Notes: generated by a model from the sequence alone, not told the origin. Positions 16,130 through 25,462 are shown, counted from the stretch's first letter. The stretch is DNA of 35,244 bases from an uncultured Lachnospiraceae bacterium (GCA_947626775.1 CANQTL010000032.1:1-35244); one strand, 5' to 3'. A program made the numbers and translations.

Positions 16130-16348
16130 ATGGGAGATTCTGCTAAGTCGGGCGGAACATCGAAGATCACGAAGTTCTGGAACGGCGTCAAAGCCGAGTT
16201 CAAAAAGATCACATGGCCGGACAGGGACGCCCTTATCAAACAATCCGTCGCAGTTGTCGTTATTTCCGTTGTGGTCGGAGCGATCATCACGATACTGGAC
16301 TTCGGTTTACAGTACGGCGTGGATTTCCTCACGACGCTCTCATTCTAG
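16130..16348 (+). CDS. secE: Preprotein translocase subunit SecE
   Basis: This 72-aa short Gram-positive SecE has one membrane segment near residues 38-60 (SVAVVVISVVVGAIITILD). It is preceded by the amphipathic WNGVKAEFKKITWPDRDAL, whose KITWP motif is the SecE signature. It clamps SecY in the general secretion channel. AAAGGAG lies upstream of the ATG. Confidence 0.97.
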   Translation: MGDSAKSGGTSKITKFWNGVKAEFKKITWPDRDALIKQSVAVVVISVVVGAIITILDFGLQYGVDFLTTLSF

Positions 16349-16390
16349 CAGTTTTGAAACATTGACTGGGAAAGGCGTGGTATTAGTAGT

Positions 16391-16906
16391 ATGGCAGAAG
16401 CAAACTGGTATGTTGTCCATACCTATTCCGGGTATGAGAACAAGGTAAAGGCCAATATTGAGAAGACGATAGAGAACAGACATCTGGAGGAAGAGATTCT
16501 GGAGGTCAGGGTGCCGATGCAGGAAGTCATGGAGCTGAAGAACGGCGCCCGCAGAACCGTACAGAAGAAGATGTTCCCGGGTTATGTCCTGATCAATATG
16601 ATCATGAACGACGACACTTGGTATGTCGTCAGAAATACCAGAGGCGTGACGGGATTCGTCGGGCCGGGAAGCAAGCCTGTGCCGCTCACGGAGGCGGAGA
16701 TGAAGCCGCTCGGCATCAAGGTGGAAAATATGACCGTGGATTTTGCGGAGGGCGATACGATCGCGGTAGTCGCCGGCGTGTGGAAAGACACGATCGGCGT
16801 TGTGCAGAAGATCGACTACGGCAAGCAGACGGCGACCATCAACGTCGAACTGTTCGGCAGAGAGACGCCCGTGGAGATCAGCTTCGCCGAAGTGAGAAGA
16901 CTGTGA
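16391..16906 (+). CDS. nusG: Transcription termination/antitermination factor NusG
   Basis: This 171-aa protein has the NGN domain (residues 1 to about 105; WYVVHTYSGYENKV at the start, FPGYVLI in the middle) and a C-terminal KOW domain (about 115-171; FAEGDTIAVVAGVWKD). It binds RNA polymerase and couples it to pausing, Rho or ribosomes. It follows secE by 42 nt. No consensus SD is visible at good spacing (GGGAAAGG ends 15 nt upstream), so initiation may be weak or coupled. Confidence 0.97.
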   Translation: MAEANWYVVHTYSGYENKVKANIEKTIENRHLEEEILEVRVPMQEVMELKNGARRTVQKKMFPGYVLINMIMNDDTWYVVRNTRGVTGFVGPGSKPVPLTEAEMKPLGIKVENMTVDFAEGDTIAVVAGVWKDTIGVVQKIDYGKQTATINVELFGRETPVEISFAEVRRL

Positions 16907-16940
16907 TTTCGGTATTTATCCCCATGCGGGTTAAATATAT

Positions 16941-16986
16941 TGTGGGAGTGCCGCGGCCGTACGGAGCACGGCACGCCCGTACCACA
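16941..16986 (+). promoter_or_regulatory. Structured leader before rplK
   Basis: TGTGG (16941-16945) pairs with CCACA (16982-16986), and GTGCCG (16948-16953) with CGGCAC (16969-16974), enclosing a CCGTACGG palindrome. It sits 20 nt before the rplK start. Autogenous control of the L11-L1 operon by L1 is known in bacteria; whether this hairpin is the L1 target was not shown. Confidence 0.5.
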
Positions 16987-17006
16987 TTATTTTAGGAGGT
17001 GCCATT

Positions 17007-17432
17007 ATGGCAAAGAAAGTAGAAGGCTACATCAAGTTACAGATCCCTGCCGGCAAAGCGACGCCGGCGCCGCCGGTCGGTCCCGCGCTTGGACAGCACG
17101 GCGTAAACATCGTTGAATTTACCAAACAGTTCAACGCCAAGACAGCCGATAAGGGCGACGTGATCATTCCCGTTGTCATTACGGTCTATGCGGACAGAAG
17201 TTTCAGTTTCATCACCAAGACTCCCCCTGCCGCGGTTCTTCTGAAGAAAGCGTGCAACATCAAGTCGGGGTCCGCGACTCCGAACAAGGCGAAGGTTGCC
17301 ACGATCTCCAAGGATAAGCTCCGCGAGATCGCAGAGACGAAGATGCCCGATCTGAACGCGGCGAGCGTGGAGGCGGCCATGAGCATGATCGCCGGAACCG
17401 CGCGAAGCATGGGTATCACAGTAGAAGAGTAA
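17007..17432 (+). CDS. rplK: 50S ribosomal protein L11
   Basis: This 141-aa protein has full family length. It has the N-terminal proline-rich segment ([20 protein letters not shown]) and the C-terminal rRNA-binding domain ending RSMGITVEE. It forms the GTPase-associated centre with 23S rRNA. An excellent SD (AGGAGG) is present. It is followed after 13 nt by rplA. Confidence 0.98.
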   Translation: MAKKVEGYIKLQIPAGKATPAPPVGPALGQHGVNIVEFTKQFNAKTADKGDVIIPVVITVYADRSFSFITKTPPAAVLLKKACNIKSGSATPNKAKVATISKDKLREIAETKMPDLNAASVEAAMSMIAGTARSMGITVEE

Positions 17433-17445
17433 TGGAGGGTTTGAC

Positions 17446-18135
17446 ATGAAACATGGTAAGAAATATGCAGAGGCGGTCAAACTGGTAGACCGCACCGTTC
17501 AGTATGACACTGCGGAGGCGATCGCTCTGGTCAAGAAGACTGCGACGGCAAAATTTGACGAGACTGTGGAGGCCCATATCAAAACCGGTTGCGACGGACG
17601 TCATGCGGAGCAGCAGATCCGCGGCGCGGTCGTACTTCCCAACGGAACGGGCAAGAGCGTAAAGGTGCTGGTATTCGCCAAGGGTGAGAAGCTGTCTGAG
17701 GCGGAGGCCGCGGGCGCCGACTATGTGGGCGGCGAGGAGCTGATTCCCAGGATTCAGAACGAGGGCTGGCTTGATTTCGACGTGGTCGTTGCTACCCCCG
17801 ATATGATGGGCGTTGTGGGACGCCTCGGTAAGGTGCTTGGACCGAAAGGCCTGATGCCGAACCCTAAGGCCGGAACGGTGACGATGGACGTCACGAAGGC
17901 GGTCAACGATATCAAGGCCGGTAAGATTGAGTACAGACTGGACAAGGCGAACATTATCCACGTGCCGGTCGGCAAGGTCTCTTTCGACGAGGCGAAGCTG
18001 CAGGAGAACTTCGACGCGCTGATGGAGGCGATCGTCAAGGCGAAGCCTTCCGCGTTGAAGGGTCAGTATCTGAAGAGCATCACGCTTGCGACCACGATGG
18101 GCCCCGGCGTGAGAGTGAGCACGGCGAAATATTGA
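17446..18135 (+). CDS. rplA: 50S ribosomal protein L1
   Basis: This 229-aa L1 has the usual two-domain pattern, including [20 protein letters not shown] and a TMGPGVRV end. It binds the L1 stalk of 23S rRNA and typically represses its own operon mRNA. SD GGAGG. Transcription ends at the terminator 18171-18200, so rplJ-rplL are not co-transcribed directly. Confidence 0.98.
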   Translation: MKHGKKYAEAVKLVDRTVQYDTAEAIALVKKTATAKFDETVEAHIKTGCDGRHAEQQIRGAVVLPNGTGKSVKVLVFAKGEKLSEAEAAGADYVGGEELIPRIQNEGWLDFDVVVATPDMMGVVGRLGKVLGPKGLMPNPKAGTVTMDVTKAVNDIKAGKIEYRLDKANIIHVPVGKVSFDEAKLQENFDALMEAIVKAKPSALKGQYLKSITLATTMGPGVRVSTAKY

Positions 18136-18170
18136 GAAACGTCTCAGAATCATAAAATGCGGACGAAGGA

Positions 18171-18200
18171 CGGCGCACCCGGAAGGGAGCGCCGTTTTTT
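18171..18200 (+). terminator. Terminator of the rpmG-rplA unit
   Basis: CGGCGC-A-CCC-GGAA-GGG-A-GCGCCG hairpin (18171-18194) followed by TTTTTT (18195-18200). Confidence 0.9.
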
Positions 18201-18257
18201 ACGCGAATCAGCAGAGCCGGAAAGCGGACGAAGGCGACGGCCTGCTTGCGCGCAGGC

Positions 18258-18287
18258 TTGCGGGCCGGGGCCGGGATATGGTACAAT
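18258..18287 (+). promoter_or_regulatory. Candidate promoter at the very start of the CapA-family gene
   Basis: TTGCGG (18258-18263), 18 nt, then extended -10 TGGTACAAT (TACAAT 18282-18287). The predicted transcription start is about 18294, which is the A of the chosen ATG, so the mRNA would be leaderless or the real start is further in. Confidence 0.45.
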
Positions 18288-18293
18288 CAGTTT

Positions 18294-19568
18294 ATGGGTA
18301 ATCGGAAAAGGAAACGCGGGAAACAGAAAAAGACCTATTTCGGCAGACATTTCATGAAGCCTTTCCTGTGGACGTTCGGCCTGGTGACGGCTGCGGGGAT
18401 CGCCGGCATGGCGGCTTATCTCTGGGTCATAGCGCCCGCCGCGCCGGCGGCTGACCGCCATTTTCAGCTCACGAAGGAAGTGGTGGAGCGGGGGCAGGAG
18501 GCGGAGGAGTCCCAGATTGAGGAGATTAAGACCGCCAACGACAGGTATGCCGATATTCTGAACGATCCCGAATACATGGTGGAAAACAATATCTATGCCA
18601 GGGACGCGGCGAGCCCCGACGAGGTGACGTTTGCTTTTGCGGGGGATATCCTGTTCGACGATCACTATGCGGTGATGGCGAGGGTCGCGCAGAACGGCGG
18701 CGACATCACGAAGGGAATCGATCCCGCGCTGATTGAGGAGATGAAGCGCGCGGACGTCATGATGTTGAACAACGAATTTCCCTATTCCGACCGCGGGGAG
18801 CCGCTGGAGGGCAAGCAGTTTACGTTCCGCGCGCCCGTCTCCGCGGCGGGGTATCTGAATACGCTGGGCGTCGATCTGGTGTCGTTGGCCAACAATCACG
18901 CTTACGATTACGGGGAGACGGCTTTTCTCGACACGATGACGGCGCTGGCGGACGAGGGAATCGTCTATGTCGGAGCGGGGCGCGATCTGGCCGAGGCGCG
19001 CCGTCCCGTCTGCTATATCATCAACAATATCAAGGTGGCCGTCGTGTCCGCGACGCAGATTGAGCGACTGGACAATCCGGACACCAAGGGCGCCACAGAC
19101 ACGGCGCCCGGCGTGTTCCGCTGCTGGAATGGGGACAATCTGATCGAGACGGTCAGGCAGGCCGCGGCGGACAATGATTTCGTGATCGCCTATATCCACT
19201 GGGGCACCGAGAACGAGGAGGCGACGGACTGGGCGCAGGAGGAGCAGGCCGTAGCGCTGGCGGAGGCCGGCGCGGATCTGATCATCGGCGGCCACACGCA
19301 CTGCCTGCAGCGGATCGACGTCGTGAACGGCGTGCCGGTCGCATACAGCCTGGGAAATTTCTGGTTTAATTCCAAGACCCTCGACACGGGGATGATCGAA
19401 ATTACGCTGGACGAGAACGGACTGCGGGACTGTCGCTTCGTCCCCTGCCTGCAGAGCGACTGCAGGACCACGCTTCTGACCGGCGAAGAGAAAGAACGAG
19501 TGCTGGACCATATGCGTAGCATATCGGGCGGCGTACAGATCGACGGAGACGGGTATATCACGTGGTGA
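18294..19568 (+). CDS. CapA-family (PGA_cap) metallophosphatase-like protein, membrane-anchored
   Basis: This is 424 aa from the ATG at 18294. A basic head (MGNRKRKRGKQKK) and one hydrophobic segment (about residues 24-42) suggest an N-terminal membrane anchor with the domain outside. The rest is the CapA/PgsA fold: FAGDILFDDH, NNEFPYSDRGEP, SLANNHAYDYGE, HWGTENE and IGGHTHCLQ carry the usual Asp, Asn and His positions. CapA is needed for poly-gamma-glutamate capsule formation in Bacillus, but many clostridial members have unknown roles. No capB/capC is adjacent. ATG 18294 has no SD, and neither has the in-frame ATG at 18354. It stands between rplA and rplJ, an unusual place. Confidence 0.85.
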   Translation: MGNRKRKRGKQKKTYFGRHFMKPFLWTFGLVTAAGIAGMAAYLWVIAPAAPAADRHFQLTKEVVERGQEAEESQIEEIKTANDRYADILNDPEYMVENNIYARDAASPDEVTFAFAGDILFDDHYAVMARVAQNGGDITKGIDPALIEEMKRADVMMLNNEFPYSDRGEPLEGKQFTFRAPVSAAGYLNTLGVDLVSLANNHAYDYGETAFLDTMTALADEGIVYVGAGRDLAEARRPVCYIINNIKVAVVSATQIERLDNPDTKGATDTAPGVFRCWNGDNLIETVRQAAADNDFVIAYIHWGTENEEATDWAQEEQAVALAEAGADLIIGGHTHCLQRIDVVNGVPVAYSLGNFWFNSKTLDTGMIEITLDENGLRDCRFVPCLQSDCRTTLLTGEEKERVLDHMRSISGGVQIDGDGYITW

Positions 19569-19615
19569 GGCCGGGAACCGTGAGAAAAATCAAAATGGAA
19601 AAGGAGACGACACAC

Positions 19616-20077
19616 ATGTCAGATTATGCACAGATTACGAACAACCGCCCGGCGGCGGCCGGATATACCGCAAATGGAAAAAGCGCGAAGGCGGGCGCGG
19701 GCTTCGGCGACGTCCTGAAGTCACAGGAGAACAGGGGCGCGCAGGAGAAACCGGAAAGCGCGGAAAAGGCGGCGGACGGGGATTACCGCAGACAGATCCA
19801 GGAGCACATGGAGGAGATGATCGACCGCATCAGGCACGGCACGATTCAGCCTAAGATTGCGATCGGCGCGCAGGAGTATACCCAGGAGGAGTGGAAGAAA
19901 CTGCTGGAGAAGTTCGACGACGCCGAGGAAGAGCTGCAGGAACAGATCAGGGAGGAAATCGAGAAGCTGAAAGAGCAGGCCGAGGCGAAACAGATCGCGG
20001 AGGAAGAGGCGCAGGAAGAGGCGCTGCGCTCCGGCGGGAAAAAAGCGGTTGACATTCTGCCGCAGAGTGTGCTATAG
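19616..20077 (+). CDS. Hypothetical small coiled-coil protein
   Basis: This is 153 aa from the ATG at 19616 (GGAG 9 nt upstream; longer starts have no SD). No known domain was recognised. Residues 1-60 are low-complexity and Ala/Lys/Gln-rich. Residues about 60-95 contain DRIRHGTIQPKIAIGAQEYT, and about 90-140 is a strongly charged Glu/Lys helix likely to form a coiled coil. There is no signal peptide or membrane segment. It follows the CapA-family gene by 47 nt and may be co-transcribed with it. Its stop codon lies inside the -10 of the rplJ promoter. Confidence 0.65.
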   Translation: MSDYAQITNNRPAAAGYTANGKSAKAGAGFGDVLKSQENRGAQEKPESAEKAADGDYRRQIQEHMEEMIDRIRHGTIQPKIAIGAQEYTQEEWKKLLEKFDDAEEELQEQIREEIEKLKEQAEAKQIAEEEAQEEALRSGGKKAVDILPQSVL

Positions 20078-20078
20078 T
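20049..20078 (+). promoter_or_regulatory. Promoter of the rplJ-rplL operon
   Basis: TTGACA (20049-20054), 18-nt spacer, TATAGT (20073-20078). The -10 overlaps the TAG stop (20075-20077) of the upstream gene. It gives a leader of about 175 nt before rplJ. Confidence 0.8.
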
Positions 20079-20084
20079 GTTCAA

Positions 20085-20210
20085 GGTTGTAAAACCATGC
20101 CGAAGACAGTAGGTGCCGCAGCGCGGCGTAAGCGTATCGCCTACCGAGGAGACGAGTTACTTTGTTTGCAGAGTAGATCCTTCCTGTCTTCAGGAGGGAT
20201 TTTCCTTTTT
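20085..20210 (+). ncRNA. L10 leader with terminator-type attenuator
   Basis: The transcribed leader before rplJ has the features of the known Firmicute L10 leader. An intrinsic terminator at 20178-20210 (TCCTTCCTG-TCTT-CAGGAGGGA, then a T-rich run) ends the leader. Upstream GAAGACAG (20103-20110) is complementary to CTGTCTTC (20184-20191) in the terminator's left arm and loop, giving a possible antiterminator. In the family, the L10-L12 complex binds the leader and promotes termination, so excess L10 lowers its own synthesis. Confidence 0.8.
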
Positions 20211-20259
20211 CTTGATAGAGAACTCCTTTCGGCGCAAAATCTATAAGGAGGTAAATGTA

Positions 20260-20871
20260 ATGGCAAAGGTCGAACTGAAAAAACCTGTCGTAGACGAGAT
20301 CTCGGCGGCCATCAAGGACGCGCAGTCTGTCGTTCTGGTCGATCACCGCGGACTCACGGTGGAACAGGATACGGAACTTCGCAGACAGCTTCGCGAAGCG
20401 GGGATCACCTACAAGGTTTACAAGAACACGATGATGAATTTTGCATTCAAGGGCACGGACTGCGAGCCCCTGACCGAGTATCTTGCGGGCCCGAGCGCGA
20501 TGGCTGTCTCCAAGGACGACGCCACGGCTCCTGCGAGAGTGCTGTGCAAATTCGCGAAGACGGCGGAAGCGCTGGAGATCAAGGGCGGCGTTGTGGAAGG
20601 CACGACATATGACGCCAAGGGGATCGAGAATATTTCCAAGATCCCGTCCAGAGAGGAACTGCTCTCCAAGCTGCTCGGCAGCATCCAGTCTCCGATCACC
20701 AACTTTGCCCGCGTGATGAAGCAGCTGGCGGACAAGGGCGGCGCGTCAGAGAGCGCGGCTGCGCCTGCAGCCGAGGAAGCGCCGGCAGAGACAGAGGCGC
20801 CCGCAGAGGCGGAAGCGCCTGCGGCAGAAGCCGAGGTCAGCGCCGAAGCGGAAGCACCCGCGGCGGAATGA
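20260..20871 (+). CDS. rplJ: 50S ribosomal protein L10 with a long Ala/Glu/Pro tail
   Basis: This is 203 aa from the ATG at 20260 (AAGGAGG upstream). The core is typical: MAKVELKKPVVDEI, VLVDHRGLTVEQDTELRR, YKVYKNTMM, then an L12-binding helix (NFARVMKQLADK). After about residue 165 follows a tail of roughly 35 residues built almost only from Ala, Glu and Pro (AAEEAPAETEAPAEAEAP). Usual L10 lengths are about 165-175 aa. L10 anchors L7/L12 dimers to the ribosomal stalk. The tail resembles the Ala-rich L7/L12 hinge in composition. It is followed by rplL. Confidence 0.97.
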   Translation: MAKVELKKPVVDEISAAIKDAQSVVLVDHRGLTVEQDTELRRQLREAGITYKVYKNTMMNFAFKGTDCEPLTEYLAGPSAMAVSKDDATAPARVLCKFAKTAEALEIKGGVVEGTTYDAKGIENISKIPSREELLSKLLGSIQSPITNFARVMKQLADKGGASESAAAPAAEEAPAETEAPAEAEAPAAEAEVSAEAEAPAAE

Positions 20872-20931
20872 GAACCAACAAACCGATAACAGAGAATTTT
20901 TATGTAAGAAATTAAACGGAGGTAAACAATC

Positions 20932-21312
20932 ATGGCAAAATTATCTACGCAGGAAATCATTGATGCGATCAAAGAGCTGACAGTATTGGAGCTGAACGAT
21001 CTGGTAAAGGTATGTGAGGAAGAGTTCGGCGTGTCCGCAGCGGCGGGCGTTGTTGTCGCGGCGGCGGCAGGCGACGCGGGTGCAGCGGCGGCTGAGGAGA
21101 AGACAGAGTTTGACGTAGAGCTGACGGACGTTGGCCCGAACAAGGTTAAGGTCATCAAAGTCGTACGTGAGGCTACCGGTCTGGGCCTGAAGGAGGCGAA
21201 GGATCTGGTTGACTCCGCTCCCAAGGTAGTCAAGGAGGGCGCTTCCAAGGAGGAGGCCGACGACATCAAGGCTAAGCTGGAGGCCGAGGGCGCTAAGGTT
21301 ACCCTGAAGTAA
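20932..21312 (+). CDS. rplL: 50S ribosomal protein L7/L12
   Basis: This is 126 aa. The N-terminal dimerisation/L10-binding domain ([14 protein letters not shown]) is followed by an Ala-rich hinge ([17 protein letters not shown]) and the globular C-terminal domain ([30 protein letters not shown]). It is the stalk protein that recruits EF-Tu and EF-G. An SD (ACGGAGG) is present. It is 60 nt after rplJ in the same unit. Confidence 0.98.
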   Translation: MAKLSTQEIIDAIKELTVLELNDLVKVCEEEFGVSAAAGVVVAAAAGDAGAAAAEEKTEFDVELTDVGPNKVKVIKVVREATGLGLKEAKDLVDSAPKVVKEGASKEEADDIKAKLEAEGAKVTLK

Positions 21313-21315
21313 TAC

Positions 21316-21407
21316 CAGGCAAACAGACAGAAGGAACCGTTCATGGCCGAAAGCGTATGCGATCGGCATGAGCGGTTTTGTGCTTGTCTGCAGGAACGAT
21401 TTTTTTC
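21316..21407 (+). terminator. Structured attenuator-like region between rplL and rpoB
   Basis: ACCG-TCATG-CCGA on the left pairs with TCGGC-ATGA-CGGT on the right, with one bulge and a wobble. CAGACA/TGTCTG arms enclose it, and a T7 run follows after about 9 nt (21400-21407). It probably terminates part of the rplJL transcripts, as expected where rpoBC is made at lower level. Confidence 0.5.
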
Positions 21408-21443
21408 TTCTGTAAATTCTATCTCATTTTCTGAAATTAATGA

Positions 21444-21473
21444 TTGACTCTCCCGAAGAACTTGTAGTACAAT
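21444..21473 (+). promoter_or_regulatory. Promoter of rpoB-rpoC
   Basis: TTGACT (21444-21449), 18-nt spacer, TACAAT (21468-21473). Predicted start about 21480, leader about 86 nt. This would give rpoBC transcription independent of the rplJL attenuator. Confidence 0.75.
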
Positions 21474-21565
21474 ATAAGATGCACTATTGTGGTGTGGTAT
21501 GCTTATTTGAGCGATATGCTCCGACGGATAAGCCATAAATCATAAAGAACGGGGTGAAATTGTCG

Positions 21566-24500
21566 ATGGAAAAGAACAGGATCCGTATGACTGCCGCCGG
21601 CAGGAATACGCGTATGACTTATGCACGACAGAAAGAGGTTCTCGAGATGCCGAACCTGATCGAGGTTCAGAAGGACTCCTATCGGTGGTTCCTTGAGGAA
21701 GGGCTGAAAGAAGTGTTCGACGACATCTCTCCTATTACAGATTACAGCGGACATCTGAGTCTGGAATTTGTGGATTTCGAGCTGTGCGAGAACGACGTCA
21801 AGTATTCTATTGAGAAGTGCAAGGAGAGAGATGCTACCTATGCGGCGCCCCTGAAAGTAAAGGTCCGTCTGATCAACAAAGAGAAGGACGAGATCACGGT
21901 GCATGAGATTTTTATGGGCGATCTGCCGCTCATGACGGAGACGGGCACGTTTGTCATCAACGGCGCGGAGCGCGTTATCGTCAGTCAGCTTGTGCGTTCT
22001 CCCGGCATTTACTATGCGATCGGACACGATAAGATCGGCAAGAGACTGTTTTCTTCCACGGTGATCCCGAACCGCGGTGCGTGGCTGGAGTACGAGACGG
22101 ACTCCAACGACGTATTTTACGCGCGCGTGGACAGGACGAGGAAGGTTCCGATCACGGTGCTGATCCGCGCGCTGGGCGTGGGCACCAACGAGGAGATCAG
22201 AGAGCTGTATGGAGATGAGCCGAAGATCGAGGCGAGCTTTGCGAAGGATACCGCCGAGAACTATCAGGAAGGTCTTCTGGAGCTGTACAAGAAGATCCGC
22301 CCCGGCGAGCCGCTGAGCGTGGAGAGCGCGGAGAGCCTGATCACGTCCATGTTTTTTGACCCCAGGCGGTATGATCTGGCGAAAGTCGGCAGATATAAAT
22401 TCAACAAGAAACTGATGTTCCGCAACAGGATCAGGCACCATATCCTGGCGGAGGACGCGGTGGATACCCTGACGGGCGAGGTGCTTGCAAAAGCCGGAGA
22501 CAAGGTGACGGCCGAGATGGCCGACGCGATCCAGAACGCGGCGATTCCCTATGTGTGGATCCAGACGGAGGAGAAGAATGTCAAGGTTCTCTCCAATATG
22601 ATGGTGGATATCACCAATTTCGTCGAGTGCAATCCCAGGGAGCTGGGCGTCACGGAACTCGTGTACTTCCCTGTGCTGCAGCAGATTCTGCAGGAGTACA
22701 GCGGCGATCCCGAGGCGCTTGCGAACGCGATCCGCAAAAACGTCCATGAGCTGATTCCGAAACACATTACAAAGGAAGATATCCTTGCGTCCATCAACTA
22801 TAATATTCATCTGGAGTACGGCATCGGCAACGACGACGATATCGATCACCTGGGCAACAGGCGTATCCGCGCGGTGGGCGAGCTTCTTCAGAACCAGTAC
22901 CGCATCGGTCTGTCCAGACTGGAGAGAGTGGTGCGCGAGAGGATGACGACCCACGACGCGGAGGAGATCTCCCCGCAGGTACTGATCAATATTAAGCCGG
23001 TGCAGGCTGCGGTTAAGGAGTTCTTCGGCTCCTCCCAGCTGTCCCAGTTCATGGATCAGAACAATCCTCTGGGCGAGCTGACGCACAAGAGACGTCTCTC
23101 GGCGCTGGGCCCGGGCGGTCTGTCCAGAGACAGAGCGGGATTTGAGGTCCGCGACGTGCACTATACGCACTATGGCAGAATGTGCCCCATCGAGACGCCT
23201 GAGGGACCGAACATCGGTCTGATCAACTCTCTTGCGTCTTATGCGAGGATCAATGAGTACGGATTTGTGGAGGCGCCTTACCGCGAGATCGACAAGTCCG
23301 ATCCGGAGAATCCCCGCGTCACGGACAAGGTAGTCTACATGACCGCCGACGAGGAGGACAATTATCATGTGGCGCAGGCTTCCGCGCCGCTGGATGAGAA
23401 CGGATATTTCAAGCGCAACAATGTGTCGGGACGTTTCAAGGATGAGACGCAGGAATATCCCAAGACGATGTTTGATTACATGGATGTGTCGCCCAAGATG
23501 GTATTCTCCGTGGCGACGGCGCTGATCCCGTTTCTGCAGAACGACGATGCGAACCGTGCGCTGATGGGATCCAACATGCAGAGGCAGGCCGTTCCTCTGC
23601 TCTTCACGGAAGCGCCTACGGTAGGTACGGGCATGGAGCCCAAGGCCGCCGTCGATTCGGGCGTGTGCGTGATCGCGAGAAAGTCGGGAACGATCGACTA
23701 TGTGGCCTCCGATCTGATCAGGATGACCTGTGACGACGGGGAGAAGGACGAGTACCATCTGACGAAATTTTCCCGCAGCAACCAGTCCAACTGCTACAAT
23801 CAGAAGCCTATCGTATTCAAGGGCGACCATGTGGAGCAGGGCGAGGTGATTGCGGACGGTCCTTCCACCGCGGGCGGCGAGCTGGCGCTCGGCAAGAATC
23901 CGCTGATCGGTTTTATGACCTGGGAAGGCTACAACTACGAGGACGCGGTCCTTTTGAGCGAAAGACTGGTGCAGGAGGACGTATACACCTCCGTGCACAT
24001 TGAGGAATATGAGGCCGAGGCGCGCGATACCAAGCTGGGGCCCGAGGAGATCACGCGAGACGTCCCGGGCGTGGGCGACGACGCGCTGAAGGATCTGGAC
24101 GACAGAGGCATCATCCGCATCGGCGCGGAGGTTCGTGCCGGCGATATCCTGGTCGGCAAAGTCACGCCCAAGGGCGAGACGGAGCTGACGGCGGAGGAGA
24201 GGCTGCTTCGCGCGATTTTCGGCGAGAAGGCCAGAGAAGTGCGCGACACTTCCCTGAAAGTGCCGCACGGCGAGTACGGTATCGTTGTGGACGCCAAGGT
24301 GTTCACGAGAGAGAACGGCGACGAGCTGTCTCCCGGCGTCAACCAGGCGGTCAGAATTTATATTGCACAGAAGAGAAAGATTTCCGTGGGCGACAAGATG
24401 GCGGGCCGTCACGGCAACAAGGGCGTTGTCTCCCGTGTGCTTCCGGTGGAAGATATGCCTTATCTGCCGAACGGAAGACCCCTGGATATCGTGCTGAACC

Positions 24501-25432
24501 CGCTGGGCGTGCCCTCGCGTATGAACATCGGCCAGGTGCTTGAGATCCATCTGTCCCTGGCGGCGAAGGCGCTGGGCTTCAATGTGGCCACGCCGGTATT
24601 CGACGGCGCGAAGGAGGGCGATATCGCCGACACGCTGGAGCTTGCGAACGACTATGTCAATCTCGAGTGGGAAGCGTTTGAGAAAAAGCATAAAAAGGAA
24701 CTCCCCGCCGACATCATGAAGTATCTGTATGAGAACAGGGACCACCGCGAGGTGTGGAAGGGCGTGGAGATTTCCAGAGACGGCAAGGTGCGGCTGCGCG
24801 ACGGACGGACAGGCGAATACTTCGACTCTCCGGTCACGATCGGGCACATGCATTACCTGAAGCTGCATCATCTGGTGGACGATAAGATCCATGCGCGTTC
24901 CACCGGCCCTTACTCGCTGGTAACGCAGCAGCCTCTGGGCGGCAAGGCGCAGTTCGGCGGACAGCGTTTCGGAGAGATGGAGGTCTGGGCGCTGGAGGCT
25001 TACGGCGCGGCCTATACGCTGCAGGAGATCCTGACAGTGAAGTCCGACGATGTGATCGGGCGTGTCAAGACCTACGAGGCGATCATCAAGGGCGACAATA
25101 TCCCTGAACCCGGCATTCCGGAATCCTTTAAGGTTCTGCTCAAGGAGCTGCAGTCCCTCGGCCTGGACGTGAGAGTGCTCCGCGACGACAACACGGAAGT
25201 GGAGATCATGGAGACGGTCGATTACGGCGAGAGCGACTACCGCTACGAGATCGAAGGAGATTCCAGAAATTACGACTACGAGAAGAATTCTCTCGGCTCT
25301 ATGGGATACCAGAAGCAGGAATTTGACGAAGACAGCGGAGAGCTTGTAAGCAGCGACGAAGAGGAAGAGTTTGCTGAGGACGACCTGGAGATGGACGCTG
25401 ATTTCGAGGAACAGGATCAAGAGATGTTCTAA
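21566..25432 (+). CDS. rpoB: DNA-directed RNA polymerase subunit beta
   Basis: This is 1288 aa from the ATG at 21566, which has GGGGTG 9 nt upstream; an in-frame GTG at 21554 overlaps that SD. All beta landmarks are present: [18 protein letters not shown], the rifampicin pocket ([20 protein letters not shown] then [10 protein letters not shown]), [36 protein letters not shown] and [19 protein letters not shown]. Asp, His and Ser at the main rifampicin-resistance positions are wild type. The last 40 residues are very acidic ([16 protein letters not shown]). It is followed 30 nt later by rpoC. Confidence 0.99.
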   Translation: MEKNRIRMTAAGRNTRMTYARQKEVLEMPNLIEVQKDSYRWFLEEGLKEVFDDISPITDYSGHLSLEFVDFELCENDVKYSIEKCKERDATYAAPLKVKVRLINKEKDEITVHEIFMGDLPLMTETGTFVINGAERVIVSQLVRSPGIYYAIGHDKIGKRLFSSTVIPNRGAWLEYETDSNDVFYARVDRTRKVPITVLIRALGVGTNEEIRELYGDEPKIEASFAKDTAENYQEGLLELYKKIRPGEPLSVESAESLITSMFFDPRRYDLAKVGRYKFNKKLMFRNRIRHHILAEDAVDTLTGEVLAKAGDKVTAEMADAIQNAAIPYVWIQTEEKNVKVLSNMMVDITNFVECNPRELGVTELVYFPVLQQILQEYSGDPEALANAIRKNVHELIPKHITKEDILASINYNIHLEYGIGNDDDIDHLGNRRIRAVGELLQNQYRIGLSRLERVVRERMTTHDAEEISPQVLINIKPVQAAVKEFFGSSQLSQFMDQNNPLGELTHKRRLSALGPGGLSRDRAGFEVRDVHYTHYGRMCPIETPEGPNIGLINSLASYARINEYGFVEAPYREIDKSDPENPRVTDKVVYMTADEEDNYHVAQASAPLDENGYFKRNNVSGRFKDETQEYPKTMFDYMDVSPKMVFSVATALIPFLQNDDANRALMGSNMQRQAVPLLFTEAPTVGTGMEPKAAVDSGVCVIARKSGTIDYVASDLIRMTCDDGEKDEYHLTKFSRSNQSNCYNQKPIVFKGDHVEQGEVIADGPSTAGGELALGKNPLIGFMTWEGYNYEDAVLLSERLVQEDVYTSVHIEEYEAEARDTKLGPEEITRDVPGVGDDALKDLDDRGIIRIGAEVRAGDILVGKVTPKGETELTAEERLLRAIFGEKAREVRDTSLKVPHGEYGIVVDAKVFTRENGDELSPGVNQAVRIYIAQKRKISVGDKMAGRHGNKGVVSRVLPVEDMPYLPNGRPLDIVLNPLGVPSRMNIGQVLEIHLSLAAKALGFNVATPVFDGAKEGDIADTLELANDYVNLEWEAFEKKHKKELPADIMKYLYENRDHREVWKGVEISRDGKVRLRDGRTGEYFDSPVTIGHMHYLKLHHLVDDKIHARSTGPYSLVTQQPLGGKAQFGGQRFGEMEVWALEAYGAAYTLQEILTVKSDDVIGRVKTYEAIIKGDNIPEPGIPESFKVLLKELQSLGLDVRVLRDDNTEVEIMETVDYGESDYRYEIEGDSRNYDYEKNSLGSMGYQKQEFDEDSGELVSSDEEEEFAEDDLEMDADFEEQDQEMF

Positions 25433-25462
25433 AATAATCTGGAAGGAGCATGGTGATTGAAG

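Noticed and set aside
20255..20260. ATG-TAA minimal reading frame just before rplJ
   Set aside because: It lies between the SD and the real ATG and overlaps it by one base; probably chance, although a start-stop effect cannot be excluded.
21503..25420. Very long minus-strand open frame opposite rpoB (over 1300 codons)
   Set aside because: It mirrors the high-GC codon pattern of rpoB, has His/Arg/Leu-rich shadow composition, no SD and no recognisable domain.
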